From Pseudideonella sakaiensis (GTDB taxonomy: Bacteria; Pseudomonadota; Gammaproteobacteria; Burkholderiales; Burkholderiaceae_C): DNA of 64,000 bases. The notes beneath the pieces are model-generated. The model was given only the letters and a program-made list of their open reading frames with translations, ran no database searches and had not been told where the DNA came from. Shown here piece after piece: positions 7,622 to 16,321 of the stretch. Made by a program: the position numbers and the translations under genes. The stretch is from NCBI RefSeq assembly GCF_001293525.1, contig NZ_BBYR01000006.1:62001-126000 (forward strand), written 5' to 3'. Within the stretch, counting starts at the first letter, position 1; each line of letters starts with the position of its first letter.

Positions 7622-8655
7622 GCACCACCCCCTGGTGCACGATCCGAAGGCGTCGGCGTCGCGAGCGAAGTCATCGCGTAGTTCTGCCCGGCCAGCTGAA
7701 AGCCCCTCACGTTTGCGTACAGGGGCTCCTTCACCTCGTGGATCCGGTGCTTGGGGAAGGCTGCCTTGACGGCCTTCTTGAAGAGGAACGCGCCGCCGCC
7801 GACGAGGATGATGTTCTGCAGGCTCTCGGGCGTCTCGATCCACTGGCGCATCGTCGACACGGCCTGCTGTGCCACGCTCTCGGCGATGGGCAGGTGCCGC
7901 TTCATGTCGTAGGGCTTCTGGAAGATGACCGGCGCCTTGCCGGTCCGCAGGGCGAGGTCGATGGCGTCGTAGTCGCGGTAGGGTGTCCCGATGTCCTTCG
8001 AGATCTCGGCCGCCATCAGCCGCAGCACATCGGACATTCCCCGGTTGATCGAGTGCGACTGCTTCTGGACCAGCCGCATGCCGCGGCAGACCAGCCAGTC
8101 GAAGGTCCTCGATCCCGGGTCGATGACCAGGCTCTGCTCCGTGCCGATCGAAGCCATCTTCTCGTGCTCGGCCGCGTAGTGGACGAGCGCACCCTGCGGC
8201 TGCGCCACCGCCAGTGCCTTGCGGACCGTGATGGTCCGTCCCGCCCCAATCTCGTGGCTGCCCGTCATCGCCTTCTCGAGTGCCGCCTTCTTCAGTGCCA
8301 GCAGCGCGACGGGCAGCCCGACGACGAGCAGATCGATGTGCGGCACCTTCATCATCGACAGCGCCCCGCGCAGCAGCGCCATGTACTCCGGCGACTCGGT
8401 GTACTCGTCGTGCAGCTGCTTCGCGCGGAAGGTGTCCGCGGCCAAGTGGATGTCCGGGCCCACCTCGTAGAACAGGGAGCCGACAGGGATGCAGACCGTC
8501 TTGCGCTTCTCCGCGGCAGGCATGGCCGACGTGTCGGCGCTCGACGGATAGGCGACCGAGGGGAAGCTGGCACAACGGATGTCGGCTCCCGAGATGCCGG
8601 TGACGAATTTCGTGTTGCCCGATCCGACATCCACGGCTCTGACGATGATTTCCAT
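7618..8655 (-). CDS. parM: ParM/StbA-like actin-family ATPase (plasmid segregation type)
   Basis: The 345-residue protein carries the actin-fold nucleotide motifs in order: phosphate-1 VRAVDVGSGNTKFV (residues ~5-18), phosphate-2 LVIDPGSRTFDWLV (~185-198) and the adenosine loop NIILVGGGAFLFKK (~288-301). Length and order match ParM/StbA-like proteins of plasmids and integrative elements, including the D component of PRTRC cassettes. Such proteins form ATP-driven filaments that move DNA copies apart. It is the first gene of a minus-strand operon, preceded by GCAAGGAGCAACTGC, a strong ribosome site. Upstream lies a 1.3-kb space with a large hairpin, a possible centromere or control region. No other PRTRC partner (ThiF-like, proteins A-C, E) is present. 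Confidence 0.85.
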   Translation of the reverse strand: MEIIVRAVDVGSGNTKFVTGISGADIRCASFPSVAYPSSADTSAMPAAEKRKTVCIPVGSLFYEVGPDIHLAADTFRAKQLHDEYTESPEYMALLRGALSMMKVPHIDLLVVGLPVALLALKKAALEKAMTGSHEIGAGRTITVRKALAVAQPQGALVHYAAEHEKMASIGTEQSLVIDPGSRTFDWLVCRGMRLVQKQSHSINRGMSDVLRLMAAEISKDIGTPYRDYDAIDLALRTGKAPVIFQKPYDMKRHLPIAESVAQQAVSTMRQWIETPESLQNIILVGGGAFLFKKAVKAAFPKHRIHEVKEPLYANVRGFQLAGQNYAMTSLATPTPSDRAPGGGA

Positions 8656-8798
8656 GCAGTTGCTCCTTGGCGCAGTTGACTGCCTTGAAAGGCTGATCAG
8701 CGTCGCCGCACCAGACCGCGTTCTCCACGCTCAATGGCCTCGAATCGGCGCGTCTTTCGACTTCAGTGCCAATGCAGGATCAGCGGAACTGCATCGCA

Positions 8799-8857
8799 GT
8801 GACAGAAGGCGCCCCGCGGCTCGCCATGAGCCCGCTCGCAGGGCGCACTTCTGTCAC
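8799..8857. repeat. Large inverted repeat upstream of the parM operon
   Basis: GTGACAGAAG at 8799-8808 is the exact reverse complement of CTTCTGTCAC at 8848-8857. The pairing continues inward as GCGCCC (8809-8814) with GGGCGC (8841-8846), interrupted only by one unpaired A (8847). The loop is 26 nt. It lies 143 nt upstream of the parM start. A regulatory RNA fold, a cruciform, or a centromere/origin element are all possible. Confidence 0.8.
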
Positions 8858-9200
8858 CACGGTCTCACCTCGCGCGGGCCTTTCAACCCCTGCCCAGTTC
8901 GACTCGCGCGGACAGGCTGCGGACGCGCCAGCCAGACCGACGGCCGCGCGAGGTACCTGAGGCGGCAGCCTTGCCTGTCAACCCCGCGCCGTTGCTGGCG
9001 ATCCGGCCCATTGCGACGCTAGATGGGCCCTGCCGCCGAATCTCGTGCCGTCAACTGCCTGCCCCAAGAGCCCGCCGATCAGGGGTCTTGCGGCAGGCGC
9101 CGCGCACGCGGCCTTGACCGCGGATGCCGTCGCGGTTTCCACTGTGGGCTCCCGAGGGCTCCTGGCCCGCTCCGTCCTCTCGAAGAAGACGAGCATTGCA

Positions 9201-9227
9201 GGCGTCGCAGTCGTTACCTGCCTCGTG
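9201..9227 (+). repeat. Island repeat, copy 1 of 3
   Basis: This 27-bp element begins GGCGTCGCAGTC and ends CCTGCCTCGTG. An identical 27-mer lies at 16621-16647 and an identical 25-mer core at 19855-19879, all in the same orientation and all in non-coding DNA of the plasmid-like island. It is followed by a GTTC...GAAC dyad at 9240-9254. The three copies flank the parB gene, so a partition or regulator binding site is possible. Confidence 0.9.
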
Positions 9228-9230
9228 CCT

Positions 9231-9491
9231 TCAACCGAAGTTCCCGTCCCGAACGGGTGGCGCGACCGGCCTCGACCTCCAGAAGGATCGACGCCGCGAG
9301 CGTGCCGAGTCATCCACCACAGCAGTGACCTGCCCGGTCCTTGCCAGCCCCATCCCCGCGACGACGGCTGGGCGCTCCAGAAGCGCACCGGCGCAGCAGA
9401 ACCCCGTGGCGGCACCTGATGCCGCGCACCGTTCCCGCCAGCCCTTGAGCACGCGCGCATGACGCGCATCGCGCGGCGTGATGGCCTCCAT
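9231..9491 (-). CDS. Doubtful small ORF (86 codons)
   Basis: The ATG at 9491 follows GGGGAG with a 4-nt gap and opens 86 codons (MEAITPRDARHARVLKGWRE...). Third codon positions are mostly G or C, as in real genes of this genome, and the first half looks helical and charged. No domain is recognised, and it ends next to the copy-1 repeat. It could be a real small island protein or chance in GC-rich DNA; I lean slightly against it. Confidence 0.3.
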   Translation of the reverse strand: MEAITPRDARHARVLKGWRERCAASGAATGFCCAGALLERPAVVAGMGLARTGQVTAVVDDSARSRRRSFWRSRPVAPPVRDGNFG

Positions 9492-9968
9492 GAGGCTCCC
9501 CGCACGACCCTCGCTCATCAACTCGACACCGCCCCGGACTCTCGGTCAGGGGTGGACCCATGCGAGTGGCCGGCGCTGCACACCAGGCCTGATCCACCGA
9601 ATGACCCAGGGCTCGACCCTGGCGTCGATGTCGCACCCAGCCCTGAGCGGGGTGGACATCACCCCTGTCGTCGCGTCGCAGAAATGCGCAGACGGCCTGG
9701 ATCAACGTGTTCCATTTTTAAGGTTGACCGAGCTGACCCGAGCCCCTCGACAAAGACCACGGGGAGCCCGGACCAGCAAAGCCATGGGTGGGTGTGGCGC
9801 TGCAGAGATCGACCGCCGCACCGACGTTGCACACGATCTCCATTGCCGTGGGCTTGCCAGGAATCGGCCCCGGGGATGTCCAGATGGATTCCTCCAACCA
9901 CGGTCCTCCCGACCGTTCATCCACCGGCGTGCTGTTCGGGCAGTCCGCCATCTCGCAGAAAGCCCACC

Positions 9969-11276
9969 ATGTCCCGCATCCGCCGTGAACAACCCTTGCG
10001 CCGCCGCCGGCAGGCACCACTCACCCGCAACGACTGCCGCGACGACCCGCGCAATGGCTCCACCCTGCCCTCCTCATCCTCCCGCCCTTCCAGGACCACC
10101 TCGATGGCCCCGGCCAGCCCCGGCCGCCTGCACGGCCAGGACTCGCCGCGCCGCCAGAACTGGGCCGGCAAGTCGCCCCAGCAAGTGCTGGACATGTACC
10201 CGCCGGGCAGGACGCCCGTGAACCGGGTGGTGGACGTGCTGATCGAGCTCTTCAACCCGCTGCACACCGCGCTGGAGAAGACTGTGTCGCACAAGACGCG
10301 CTACGAGCGTGCCCACTTCCTGCGACGCTTCTTCCGCGAGCTGCACACCGACGCCGGCTTCAAGTTGGCGCCCGATCCTCGCAACCTGGGCCAGCGGCAT
10401 GTCCAGGCGATGGTGAAGGTCTGGCAGCGCCGCAAGCTCTCGCCGGGGACGATACAGACCTACCTGAGCTTTCTGCGTGGCCTGGCGATGTGGCTCAACA
10501 AGCCGGGCTTCATCCGCAGGCCCGAGCACTACGGCCTGACGCCTGACGAGTACGAGCGCCACGAGAACGCGCAGCGCGACAAGAGCTGGAGCGGCAACGG
10601 CATCGACGTGGAGGCCTTGCTTGCCCAGGTCTCTGCCTACGATGCCCGCATCGGCGCGTCGATGCGCCTGATGGTGAAGGTCGGCCTGCGGCGCAAGGAG
10701 TCCGTGATGTGCCGCCCCTACGCCCATGTCCACGCCTTCGAGGAGACAGGCCTGCCCGACGAACAACGGGAGGCGGATCGGTATCTGTGGACAAAGGGCA
10801 AGGGAGGCCGCGCACGCTGGCTTCCGCTGGCCACCGAGGAGCAGCAGTCGGCCATCGCGCATGCCCGCAGCGTGGTCAGCGGCCATGACGCACACATGGG
10901 GGCGCCGGATCGGGACCTGAAGTCCAACCTCCGTCGCCTGGACTATGCGCTGCGCAAGTTCGGCCTCACGAAGCGCGAGAGCGGCACCACCGGGCACGGG
11001 GCGCGGCACGACCACCTTCAAGGCCAGTACCAGGACACGACGGGCACGCCCTCGCCGGTGCGTGGCGGCGGGCCGGTCGATCAGGACCTCGACCGCCAGG
11101 CGCGGCTGCGTGTGGCCCGTATCGCGGGCCACGCCCGCCTGCGCTCGGCCGGAGCCTACATCGGTGCGATCCGGCGCTCGCCTGCAGGGAGCCGCGACCC
11201 GGTCCAGGGCGAGAGCGGCAAGCCCGGGCCGGGAAGCATCGGGGACGACGGCGACACGGCTGACCCGGTCACCTGA
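9969..11276 (+). CDS. Tyrosine recombinase (phage-integrase family) of the island
   Basis: From the ATG at 9969 the product has 435 residues. After a basic, probably disordered head (~1-70), a SAM-like core-binding domain spans ~80-180 (ALEKTVSHKTRYERAHFLRR; SPGTIQTYLSFLRGLAMWL). The catalytic domain follows with all expected residues: Arg241/242 (KVGLRRKESV), the beta-hairpin lysine near 276-278 (WTKGKGGRARW), His343-x-x-Arg346 (TGHGARHD), His388 (IAGHAR) and nucleophile Tyr397 (SAGAYIGA). It should therefore be active. A longer in-frame start exists but runs into sequence without protein character. It converges on parB across a strong hairpin. No tRNA attachment site was seen nearby, so the att site is unknown. 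Confidence 0.88.
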   Translation: MSRIRREQPLRRRRQAPLTRNDCRDDPRNGSTLPSSSSRPSRTTSMAPASPGRLHGQDSPRRQNWAGKSPQQVLDMYPPGRTPVNRVVDVLIELFNPLHTALEKTVSHKTRYERAHFLRRFFRELHTDAGFKLAPDPRNLGQRHVQAMVKVWQRRKLSPGTIQTYLSFLRGLAMWLNKPGFIRRPEHYGLTPDEYERHENAQRDKSWSGNGIDVEALLAQVSAYDARIGASMRLMVKVGLRRKESVMCRPYAHVHAFEETGLPDEQREADRYLWTKGKGGRARWLPLATEEQQSAIAHARSVVSGHDAHMGAPDRDLKSNLRRLDYALRKFGLTKRESGTTGHGARHDHLQGQYQDTTGTPSPVRGGGPVDQDLDRQARLRVARIAGHARLRSAGAYIGAIRRSPAGSRDPVQGESGKPGPGSIGDDGDTADPVT

Positions 11277-11297
11277 GCCGGCCCGGTCCGGGCCGGC
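11277..11297. terminator. Strong GC hairpin between convergent integrase and parB
   Basis: GCCGGCCC at 11277-11284 pairs with GGGCCGGC at 11290-11297 around a 5-nt loop, starting right after the integrase stop. There is no T-run on either side, so it is a weak intrinsic terminator at best, but it sits exactly between two converging genes. Confidence 0.5.
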
Positions 11298-11304
11298 CCT
11301 GCGT

Positions 11305-13440
11305 TCAGGCGCAGGCGGGCGCCTCGGTCCGAGCAGGATCGTTGGCGTCGACCTCCTCGCCACCCGTCGCCGGGGCATCGGCGTGCGGCTGCACGCGCAG
11401 GCAGTCGGGCAACCAGCCACGCCCGGCGAGCAGTTGTTCGGCCTGCGCCACCGCGGCATCCTTCTTCAGCTCCGCGAGCGGACCAGCAACCTTGGCGCCG
11501 GCCGCCGCGTGCACGACCTCGACCACTCTCGCCTTGGACACGTGCTGAAGGTAGGCCTCCCCCGTCGCCGACCACCATCGCGTCATGTCCAGGCCGAGGG
11601 CGCGGGCCAGCCCGTCATTGACCGGTCGGCCGGTGTCGGTGCCGGTGATGCCGTTCACGGTGGACGCGACGAGGAAGGTCAGCAGCCGCTGCACCGTCTG
11701 CGGCGGCTGCCGCAGCATCCAGTCGAACACCGCGTCGGGTTCCTTGGGCAGGTGCTCGATCCAGGCGATGCGGTCGGCTTCGATGCGCTGGGCCGCCGGG
11801 CTCGCCTCGATGTCCTCGGCTGCGCCCCGCAGATCGTGCTGGTTGCCGGTCGCGCTGATCGCCAGCAGGTTGGGCAGTCGGTAGGCGCCATGGAGCGGGT
11901 CGGCCAGCAGCTTCAGTGTCAGGTGGGTCGTCAGTGCCGCCAGCGCAACCTCGGGTCGGTCCAGCAGCTCGGCCTGGATCGCGGCGACACGGTGGGCCGT
12001 GAGGCGGCGCATGAGCTTCTCGGAGTGCACGGGCCGTGCCGTGGCGCCGGCTGCCGATGGAAGCGACTGCAGGGCCGGGAGCCCCGAGCCGCGCGCAGGA
12101 TCCGCGTCGCCTTCCGAGCCGCCTCCACCGGCCGACTTCTGTTCGGCAGCCTTGGTGATGGCCTGCGCCAGATCGGCCCGATCCTCGGGACGGATGAGCC
12201 CTGCCCTGATCGCGGCACGGCCGTCCGCGCCCACATGCAGCACGCACCCGGCGAGCGCCATCCAGGCCACGGGCCATTCGGTCAGCGCTTCCAGTCTCGC
12301 CTTGCGCTCTTCCTCCAGCCCATCGGCCTCGGACTCCAGGGCGAGGAAGGCACGGTCGCGCGACGCGTCGTTCGCGTCGTCGGCGTCGTTCGCGTCGTCG
12401 GCGTCGCTGACGTCCTCGCCGGCATCGCCATCGCGGTCCACCAGCGCGTCCATCTGCTCGTGCAGGGCAGCGATGCGCGTGTCCAGCTCCTTCAGCGCCT
12501 CGGCCTCCTCGGACGTCGGTGCGCGGCGGGGCTTGCGCAGCTCGCCGTGCTTGACGTACTCGTCGTAGGCGAAGCGCGGACGGATGTCGACCCACTTCCA
12601 GCCTTCAGACAACAGTTGCTTCGCGCGCTTGCCCAGCTTGTCGGCGGCGAGGCGCTCCAGCAGGGCCGGGTCCAGCAGGTAGGCCTTGCGGTCGTCGTCG
12701 CTGAACAGGTCGCGGCGCAGTGGTCCGCCGGCCTTCTCGTAGGCCTTGACGGTGACGTAGCGGGCCAGCGGGTCTGCGTCCGATTCGATCTCGCCTCGGG
12801 TCAGCAACTGCCGCAGATGCTCCGGGCGCTGGTTCCAGCTCGGCAGACCAGCCCAGGCCTGCTCCTGGCGCTGGTGATCGTCGACCGAGGCCAGCACAAT
12901 GAGGCAGTCCAGGCCGATGCCGCCTTCGCGGTACAGGGCCATCAGCCGGGGCGAGACGGTGGCGAGCTTCATGCGCCGCTTGACGATGAGCGGCGTCACG
13001 CCGAAGGCTGCGGCCACGTCCTCGACGGACTTGCCCTGCGCGAGCAGTCTGGCGAAGGCGGCGAACTCGTCGGCCGGGTGCATCGGCACGTGGAAGCAGT
13101 TCTCGGCAAGGCTCGCGATGAGCGCCTTGTCGGCCGGCACGACTAGCACCGGCACGGGGTAGTTGTCGGCGATGTCGCCCTGCTGCACGAGCAGCGTGAG
13201 CGCGGCGAGCCGCCGCCCGCCGGCGCAGACCTCGTAGCGCCCGCGCGCCGCCTGGACGACGACGAGGTTCTGCAGCACGCCGCTGTCCTTGATCGACGCG
13301 GCCAGTTCCGGCAGCGACATCGCGGGCGTCGTGGCACTGCGGGCCTGGTGGTCCTCGGACAGCACCAGCTTGTTGAAGGGAACGAAGGTGCGAGGGGACG
13401 CCTCGATGATGGCGTCGACCTCGGCTTTGGAGAATTTCAT
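11305..13440 (-). CDS. ParB/RepB/Spo0J-family protein with long C-terminal extension
   Basis: The 711-residue product begins with a ParB N-terminal domain: FVPFNKLVLSEDHQAR at ~18-34, the phosphate-binding box VCAGGRRLAAL at ~70-80, and ENCFHVPMHPADEFAAFARL at ~112-131. A helix-turn-helix follows (SVEDVAAAFGVTPLIVKRRM, ~137-156). The remainder, more than twice the length of a normal ParB (~280-330), holds an acidic repetitive stretch (DDANDADDAND) and a C-terminal domain I do not recognise. ParB boxes with this arginine pair bind and hydrolyse CTP in studied members. No ParA is in the window, so it may work with the ParM-like system or as a KorB-like regulator. The start is the ATG after GGAGTCCCTC. 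Confidence 0.85.
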   Translation of the reverse strand: MKFSKAEVDAIIEASPRTFVPFNKLVLSEDHQARSATTPAMSLPELAASIKDSGVLQNLVVVQAARGRYEVCAGGRRLAALTLLVQQGDIADNYPVPVLVVPADKALIASLAENCFHVPMHPADEFAAFARLLAQGKSVEDVAAAFGVTPLIVKRRMKLATVSPRLMALYREGGIGLDCLIVLASVDDHQRQEQAWAGLPSWNQRPEHLRQLLTRGEIESDADPLARYVTVKAYEKAGGPLRRDLFSDDDRKAYLLDPALLERLAADKLGKRAKQLLSEGWKWVDIRPRFAYDEYVKHGELRKPRRAPTSEEAEALKELDTRIAALHEQMDALVDRDGDAGEDVSDADDANDADDANDASRDRAFLALESEADGLEEERKARLEALTEWPVAWMALAGCVLHVGADGRAAIRAGLIRPEDRADLAQAITKAAEQKSAGGGGSEGDADPARGSGLPALQSLPSAAGATARPVHSEKLMRRLTAHRVAAIQAELLDRPEVALAALTTHLTLKLLADPLHGAYRLPNLLAISATGNQHDLRGAAEDIEASPAAQRIEADRIAWIEHLPKEPDAVFDWMLRQPPQTVQRLLTFLVASTVNGITGTDTGRPVNDGLARALGLDMTRWWSATGEAYLQHVSKARVVEVVHAAAGAKVAGPLAELKKDAAVAQAEQLLAGRGWLPDCLRVQPHADAPATGGEEVDANDPARTEAPACA

Positions 13441-13579
13441 GAGGGACTCCTGATCGGTTGCATGGCAGGCCGGCGGCCCACCATGCAGTCAGGATCCCAT
13501 CGAGGCCGTGCGCTTCAAGGGGTGGTGAGGCGCTCTCGCCAATGGGCCGGCCAGGACACCTGACCGCGCGTCAGCTCGC

Positions 13580-14038
13580 CTACGACTTCCCGCCCGACTT
13601 CAGGGCTGCCAAGCGCTCCACTACCTCGCGTTTGCCGATGCCGCGCAAGGCAGCGATAGCCGCGAGGTTCCTGCCCCTGGGGCGCGCCTTGCCCTGTTCC
13701 CAGGCGTACACGCTCTGCCCAGATGCGCCGACCAGCAGCCCGAAATCCGCAGCCGACAGGCCCAGGCGCTTGCGATTGCTGGCCATGCCGGAGGCGCGGA
13801 ACCGGAAATTGTCGGCCCCGTCCCCTTCCTCGACCGCAGGTGGCGATGGCAGCCGAGCGGGGGCGGCGCGCGCGGACTGCCGCACGGACCGCTCCAGTTC
13901 GCTGACCCTGCGCTTCAACGCGGCGCCTTCCGCGCGCGAAGCCGCGAGCGCCTTCCTGATCGAATCGACCTCGCTGCGCAGTTCCTTGCGAGCCAGACGA
14001 ACGATCTCGGCCTTCAGGACGGATGCAATGTTGGGCAT
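13580..14038 (-). CDS. XRE-like HTH protein with N-terminal coiled coil
   Basis: From the ATG at 14038 the 152-residue product starts with a charged helical segment (SEVDSIRKALAASRAEGAAL, KRRVSELERSVRQSARA), probably a coiled coil for dimer formation. It ends in an HTH of XRE type (LGLSAADFGLLVGASGQSVY then AWEQGKARPRGRNLAAIAAL). This order, coiled coil then HTH, is seen in small regulators of mobile elements. It lies 61 nt after the CoiA-like gene on the same strand and upstream of parB, so it may control one of them. An upstream in-frame start would overlap the CoiA-like coding end and is not favoured. Confidence 0.75.
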   Translation of the reverse strand: MPNIASVLKAEIVRLARKELRSEVDSIRKALAASRAEGAALKRRVSELERSVRQSARAAPARLPSPPAVEEGDGADNFRFRASGMASNRKRLGLSAADFGLLVGASGQSVYAWEQGKARPRGRNLAAIAALRGIGKREVVERLAALKSGGKS

Positions 14039-14099
14039 GGATCGATTGTGCCAAGCCGACGGAACAGCCCGTTGCAGACAGCGCACCGCTTGCAGGATT

Positions 14100-16067
14100 T
14101 CAGTCCGCTCGCCCTTTCCCATGAGCAATGCCCCTCGCCATCGCCGGAAAGAGCAAGGACAGGATGGCATCGAATCGGGCCGGCCGCAGATACTCGTGTG
14201 TCCCTGCCTCGATCTGCCGAACGACCTCCGCCCGCCACTCGCGGAAACGTCGAACCTGCTCGGGCCTGAAGTGCCGCTCGACATCGAAGGACTTGGCGGC
14301 GATGAGGTAGAGCGACAGCCACTGCGTGCTGTTGTCGCTGCGGGTGTTCATGATCGCGTTCACCACCTGGATCGCGCTGGACACGGCGTAGCCGACCCCG
14401 GTGTTCAGCTGGATCGACAGGATGCGAGGCACGATGGTGCGGGCGAAGACGTGCTCGGCACCGCCTTCGAACCCGTGAGCTTCCAGGGCCTCTGCGGCCA
14501 GGGCGACCTCCGCCCATTCCTCGCTGTCCTCGTCCAGGTGTTCGAGGTATCGCGGACCTTCCGTCTTTCGAAGCCGCTCGATCCTGATGTTGGCGTCGCA
14601 GAACGCCCTGAGTGCCAGCAGGTACCGCTGCGCCCACTGTGATGAGGGCGTTTCGAGCAACCGCTCACGACGGTGTGCCCGGATGTAGGCCTGGTAGGCC
14701 AGTACCTCGGCATGTTCACGGAGCTTGTAGCGCAGCACGGCGCGACGGGTTCTCAGCGCAGGGTGGTGCAGCCACTGCTTCCCCTCCGTTCCATCCACGA
14801 CCAGCTTGCGCAGACCGTCCAGCGTCATGCGTCCGCCCATCGAACCGAGATCGATCTCGAGCGTCGGCAGATCGAGGTGCCGGACCTTCCGCAGCTTCTC
14901 CTCATCCACCTTGTGCGTGACCGCCACTTCGATCAGCACCGCCTCCGACCAGTGCGCCGGAAACTCATCGTGCTGCTCGTCCTCTTCTTCGTCATCGCCC
15001 CGTTGAACCCGGGTGGCGATGCCGCCGAGGATGCGCGGCCGAGGCTCCGCCAGACGCCCGACAACATCCGGCACGATGCGGCCGAGGCGCCTCTCCAGTT
15101 CCACGGCCTCGAACCTCAGTTCGGCGGGCGCGCTCCACCACAGGATCTCGACGCGACGGTCATCCCAGCCGTCGCCATACCCATCAGGTGCGTCACGCTG
15201 CACGGCGACATGCAGGCCAGGTGCTCGGATGCGCCTCGCGTCTTCGAGGATCGACTTGACGGTTCGGTGCAGCAAGGTCTCGCGACGCATCGTCGCGGTC
15301 GCGTCCGGGTCCGTGCCCGGCGGCAGTTGCGCCTGGAACAGCGCCTCGTCCTCGTCGGTCCAGGCGTCGAGCGACTGGCGCGCCTCGTCCGCGGCCCGGA
15401 CCCGCGCCTGCGACGTCAACTCGCGATCACGCCAGTGGGAGCACCAACTCGCAGGAGGCAGCAGCCGAAGTCGCGCTCGCAGCTCGTCCACGTCCATCTC
15501 CGCCAGCGCCGGGTCCGACAGATTGATCGTGATGACCGCGCGGCCTGCCTCGCCTTCGACGCGCTCGCCAGTCAGGTCCACCAGGATGGTCCTGCCATCG
15601 TCCAGCGTCAGCTCCGCCGCGGCCGGATCGACCATCCGAACATCACTGATCCGAACACGCTGCGCTGGCTCCTCCACCCATCCCTCGTAACCCTCACCGC
15701 TGAAACCCTTCGAGACGGCGGTCACCCGCCGTCGCGGCAGGTCGATGTAGCCCAGCGACGCCAGGTGGTGGGAGGCAGCAAGACGCGCTGCGACAACGAC
15801 GCACGCAGTTCGCGGCGTGCCGGCCACGTGGCGGAAATGAGCCGTCGGTCGAACGCGCTGCGGCTCACCCGCCAGGACCGTCCACAACTTGCTGCCACAG
15901 CCGGGACATACGGCACTCGCAGCCTGCGAGACGATGTCCGGGTCATGGATGTACCGGGGAGCACCTGTCGCCGCGTCGCTGGCCCACTTGAGCGGCACGG
16001 GTCCCGGGGTCGCCGGGATCGGGCGATCTGAGGTCCCGGCCCGGACCGTCCACTCTGCCTTCGCCAC
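14100..16067 (-). CDS. CoiA-like predicted nuclease of the island
   Basis: The chosen GTG at 16067 follows the stop of the 81-codon ORF by 8 nt with GAGG upstream; 655 residues result. An N-terminal zinc knuckle (VCPGCGSKLW) is followed by THAHFRH-like residues (PTAHFRHVAG), as in CoiA competence proteins. Further on, EAVLIEVAVTHKVDEEKLRK and VRHLDLPTLEIDLG carry the E-x-x-VTHK signature resembling the PD-(D/E)XK core of CoiA-like nucleases. The C-terminal ~250 residues are helical and unrecognised. CoiA aids recombination of incoming DNA in Gram-positive bacteria; homologues on mobile elements are uncharacterised. The long frame extends 33 codons further upstream but overlaps the 81-codon ORF. 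Confidence 0.6.
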   Translation of the reverse strand: MAKAEWTVRAGTSDRPIPATPGPVPLKWASDAATGAPRYIHDPDIVSQAASAVCPGCGSKLWTVLAGEPQRVRPTAHFRHVAGTPRTACVVVAARLAASHHLASLGYIDLPRRRVTAVSKGFSGEGYEGWVEEPAQRVRISDVRMVDPAAAELTLDDGRTILVDLTGERVEGEAGRAVITINLSDPALAEMDVDELRARLRLLPPASWCSHWRDRELTSQARVRAADEARQSLDAWTDEDEALFQAQLPPGTDPDATATMRRETLLHRTVKSILEDARRIRAPGLHVAVQRDAPDGYGDGWDDRRVEILWWSAPAELRFEAVELERRLGRIVPDVVGRLAEPRPRILGGIATRVQRGDDEEEDEQHDEFPAHWSEAVLIEVAVTHKVDEEKLRKVRHLDLPTLEIDLGSMGGRMTLDGLRKLVVDGTEGKQWLHHPALRTRRAVLRYKLREHAEVLAYQAYIRAHRRERLLETPSSQWAQRYLLALRAFCDANIRIERLRKTEGPRYLEHLDEDSEEWAEVALAAEALEAHGFEGGAEHVFARTIVPRILSIQLNTGVGYAVSSAIQVVNAIMNTRSDNSTQWLSLYLIAAKSFDVERHFRPEQVRRFREWRAEVVRQIEAGTHEYLRPARFDAILSLLFPAMARGIAHGKGRAD

Positions 16068-16075
16068 CGCGCGCC

Positions 16076-16321
16076 TCAGCGAGGATGGAGGTCGCCGGTC
16101 ACCTGCGAATCGGCGACCATGACGGGGATCGGCCCGACACAGCCCGCGTGCAGCAGGCGTTCCCACTCGGCCAGGGTCAGATCGAGCTCGCGGCCACCCA
16201 GGCGCACGCGGAACACCAGCGATCGCCGCTCGACGTGGTGAACGCCAGCAGGAATGCGCAGCGGAACCCCTGCCGCAGTGGTGGCTTCGCAGTCATGGAA
16301 GGCGTATCGCTCGACGGTCAT
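16076..16321 (-). CDS. Hypothetical 81-residue protein upstream of the CoiA-like gene
   Basis: The product (MTVERYAFHDCEATTAAGVP... GGRELDLTLAEWERLLHAGC) looks like a compact beta-rich domain: alternating hydrophobic strands with a single short helix. It precedes the CoiA-like gene by 8 nt on the same strand and must be co-transcribed with it. I see no clear Shine-Dalgarno before the ATG. No family is recognised. Confidence 0.55.
   Translation of the reverse strand: MTVERYAFHDCEATTAAGVPLRIPAGVHHVERRSLVFRVRLGGRELDLTLAEWERLLHAGCVGPIPVMVADSQVTGDLHPR

Larger units (their letters stand above)
8656..9968. other. 1.3-kb intergenic region between divergent parM operon and integrase
   Basis: No gene is convincing here. 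The stretch holds a 16-bp bulged hairpin (8799-8857) and the first copy of a repeat that recurs twice elsewhere in the island (9201-9227). Just after it comes a CCCGT/ACGGG hairpin (9243-9257) lying inside a GTTC...GAAC dyad. One weak minus-strand ORF (9491-9231) has an acceptable GGGGAG ribosome site. Other open frames lack starts or family likeness. Its position between the segregation genes and the recombinase fits a centromere, an origin or an attachment region, but no iterons or tRNA end could be recognised. Confidence 0.5.

Noticed and set aside
7618-8655. Full PRTRC cassette
   Set aside because: Only the actin-like protein resembles component D; no ThiF-like or other PRTRC partner was found in the window.
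9459-9968. N-terminal extension of the integrase frame (170 extra codons)
   Set aside because: Composition is Pro/Arg/Ser-rich and unlike a recombinase; the ATG at 9969 gives a normal-length protein.
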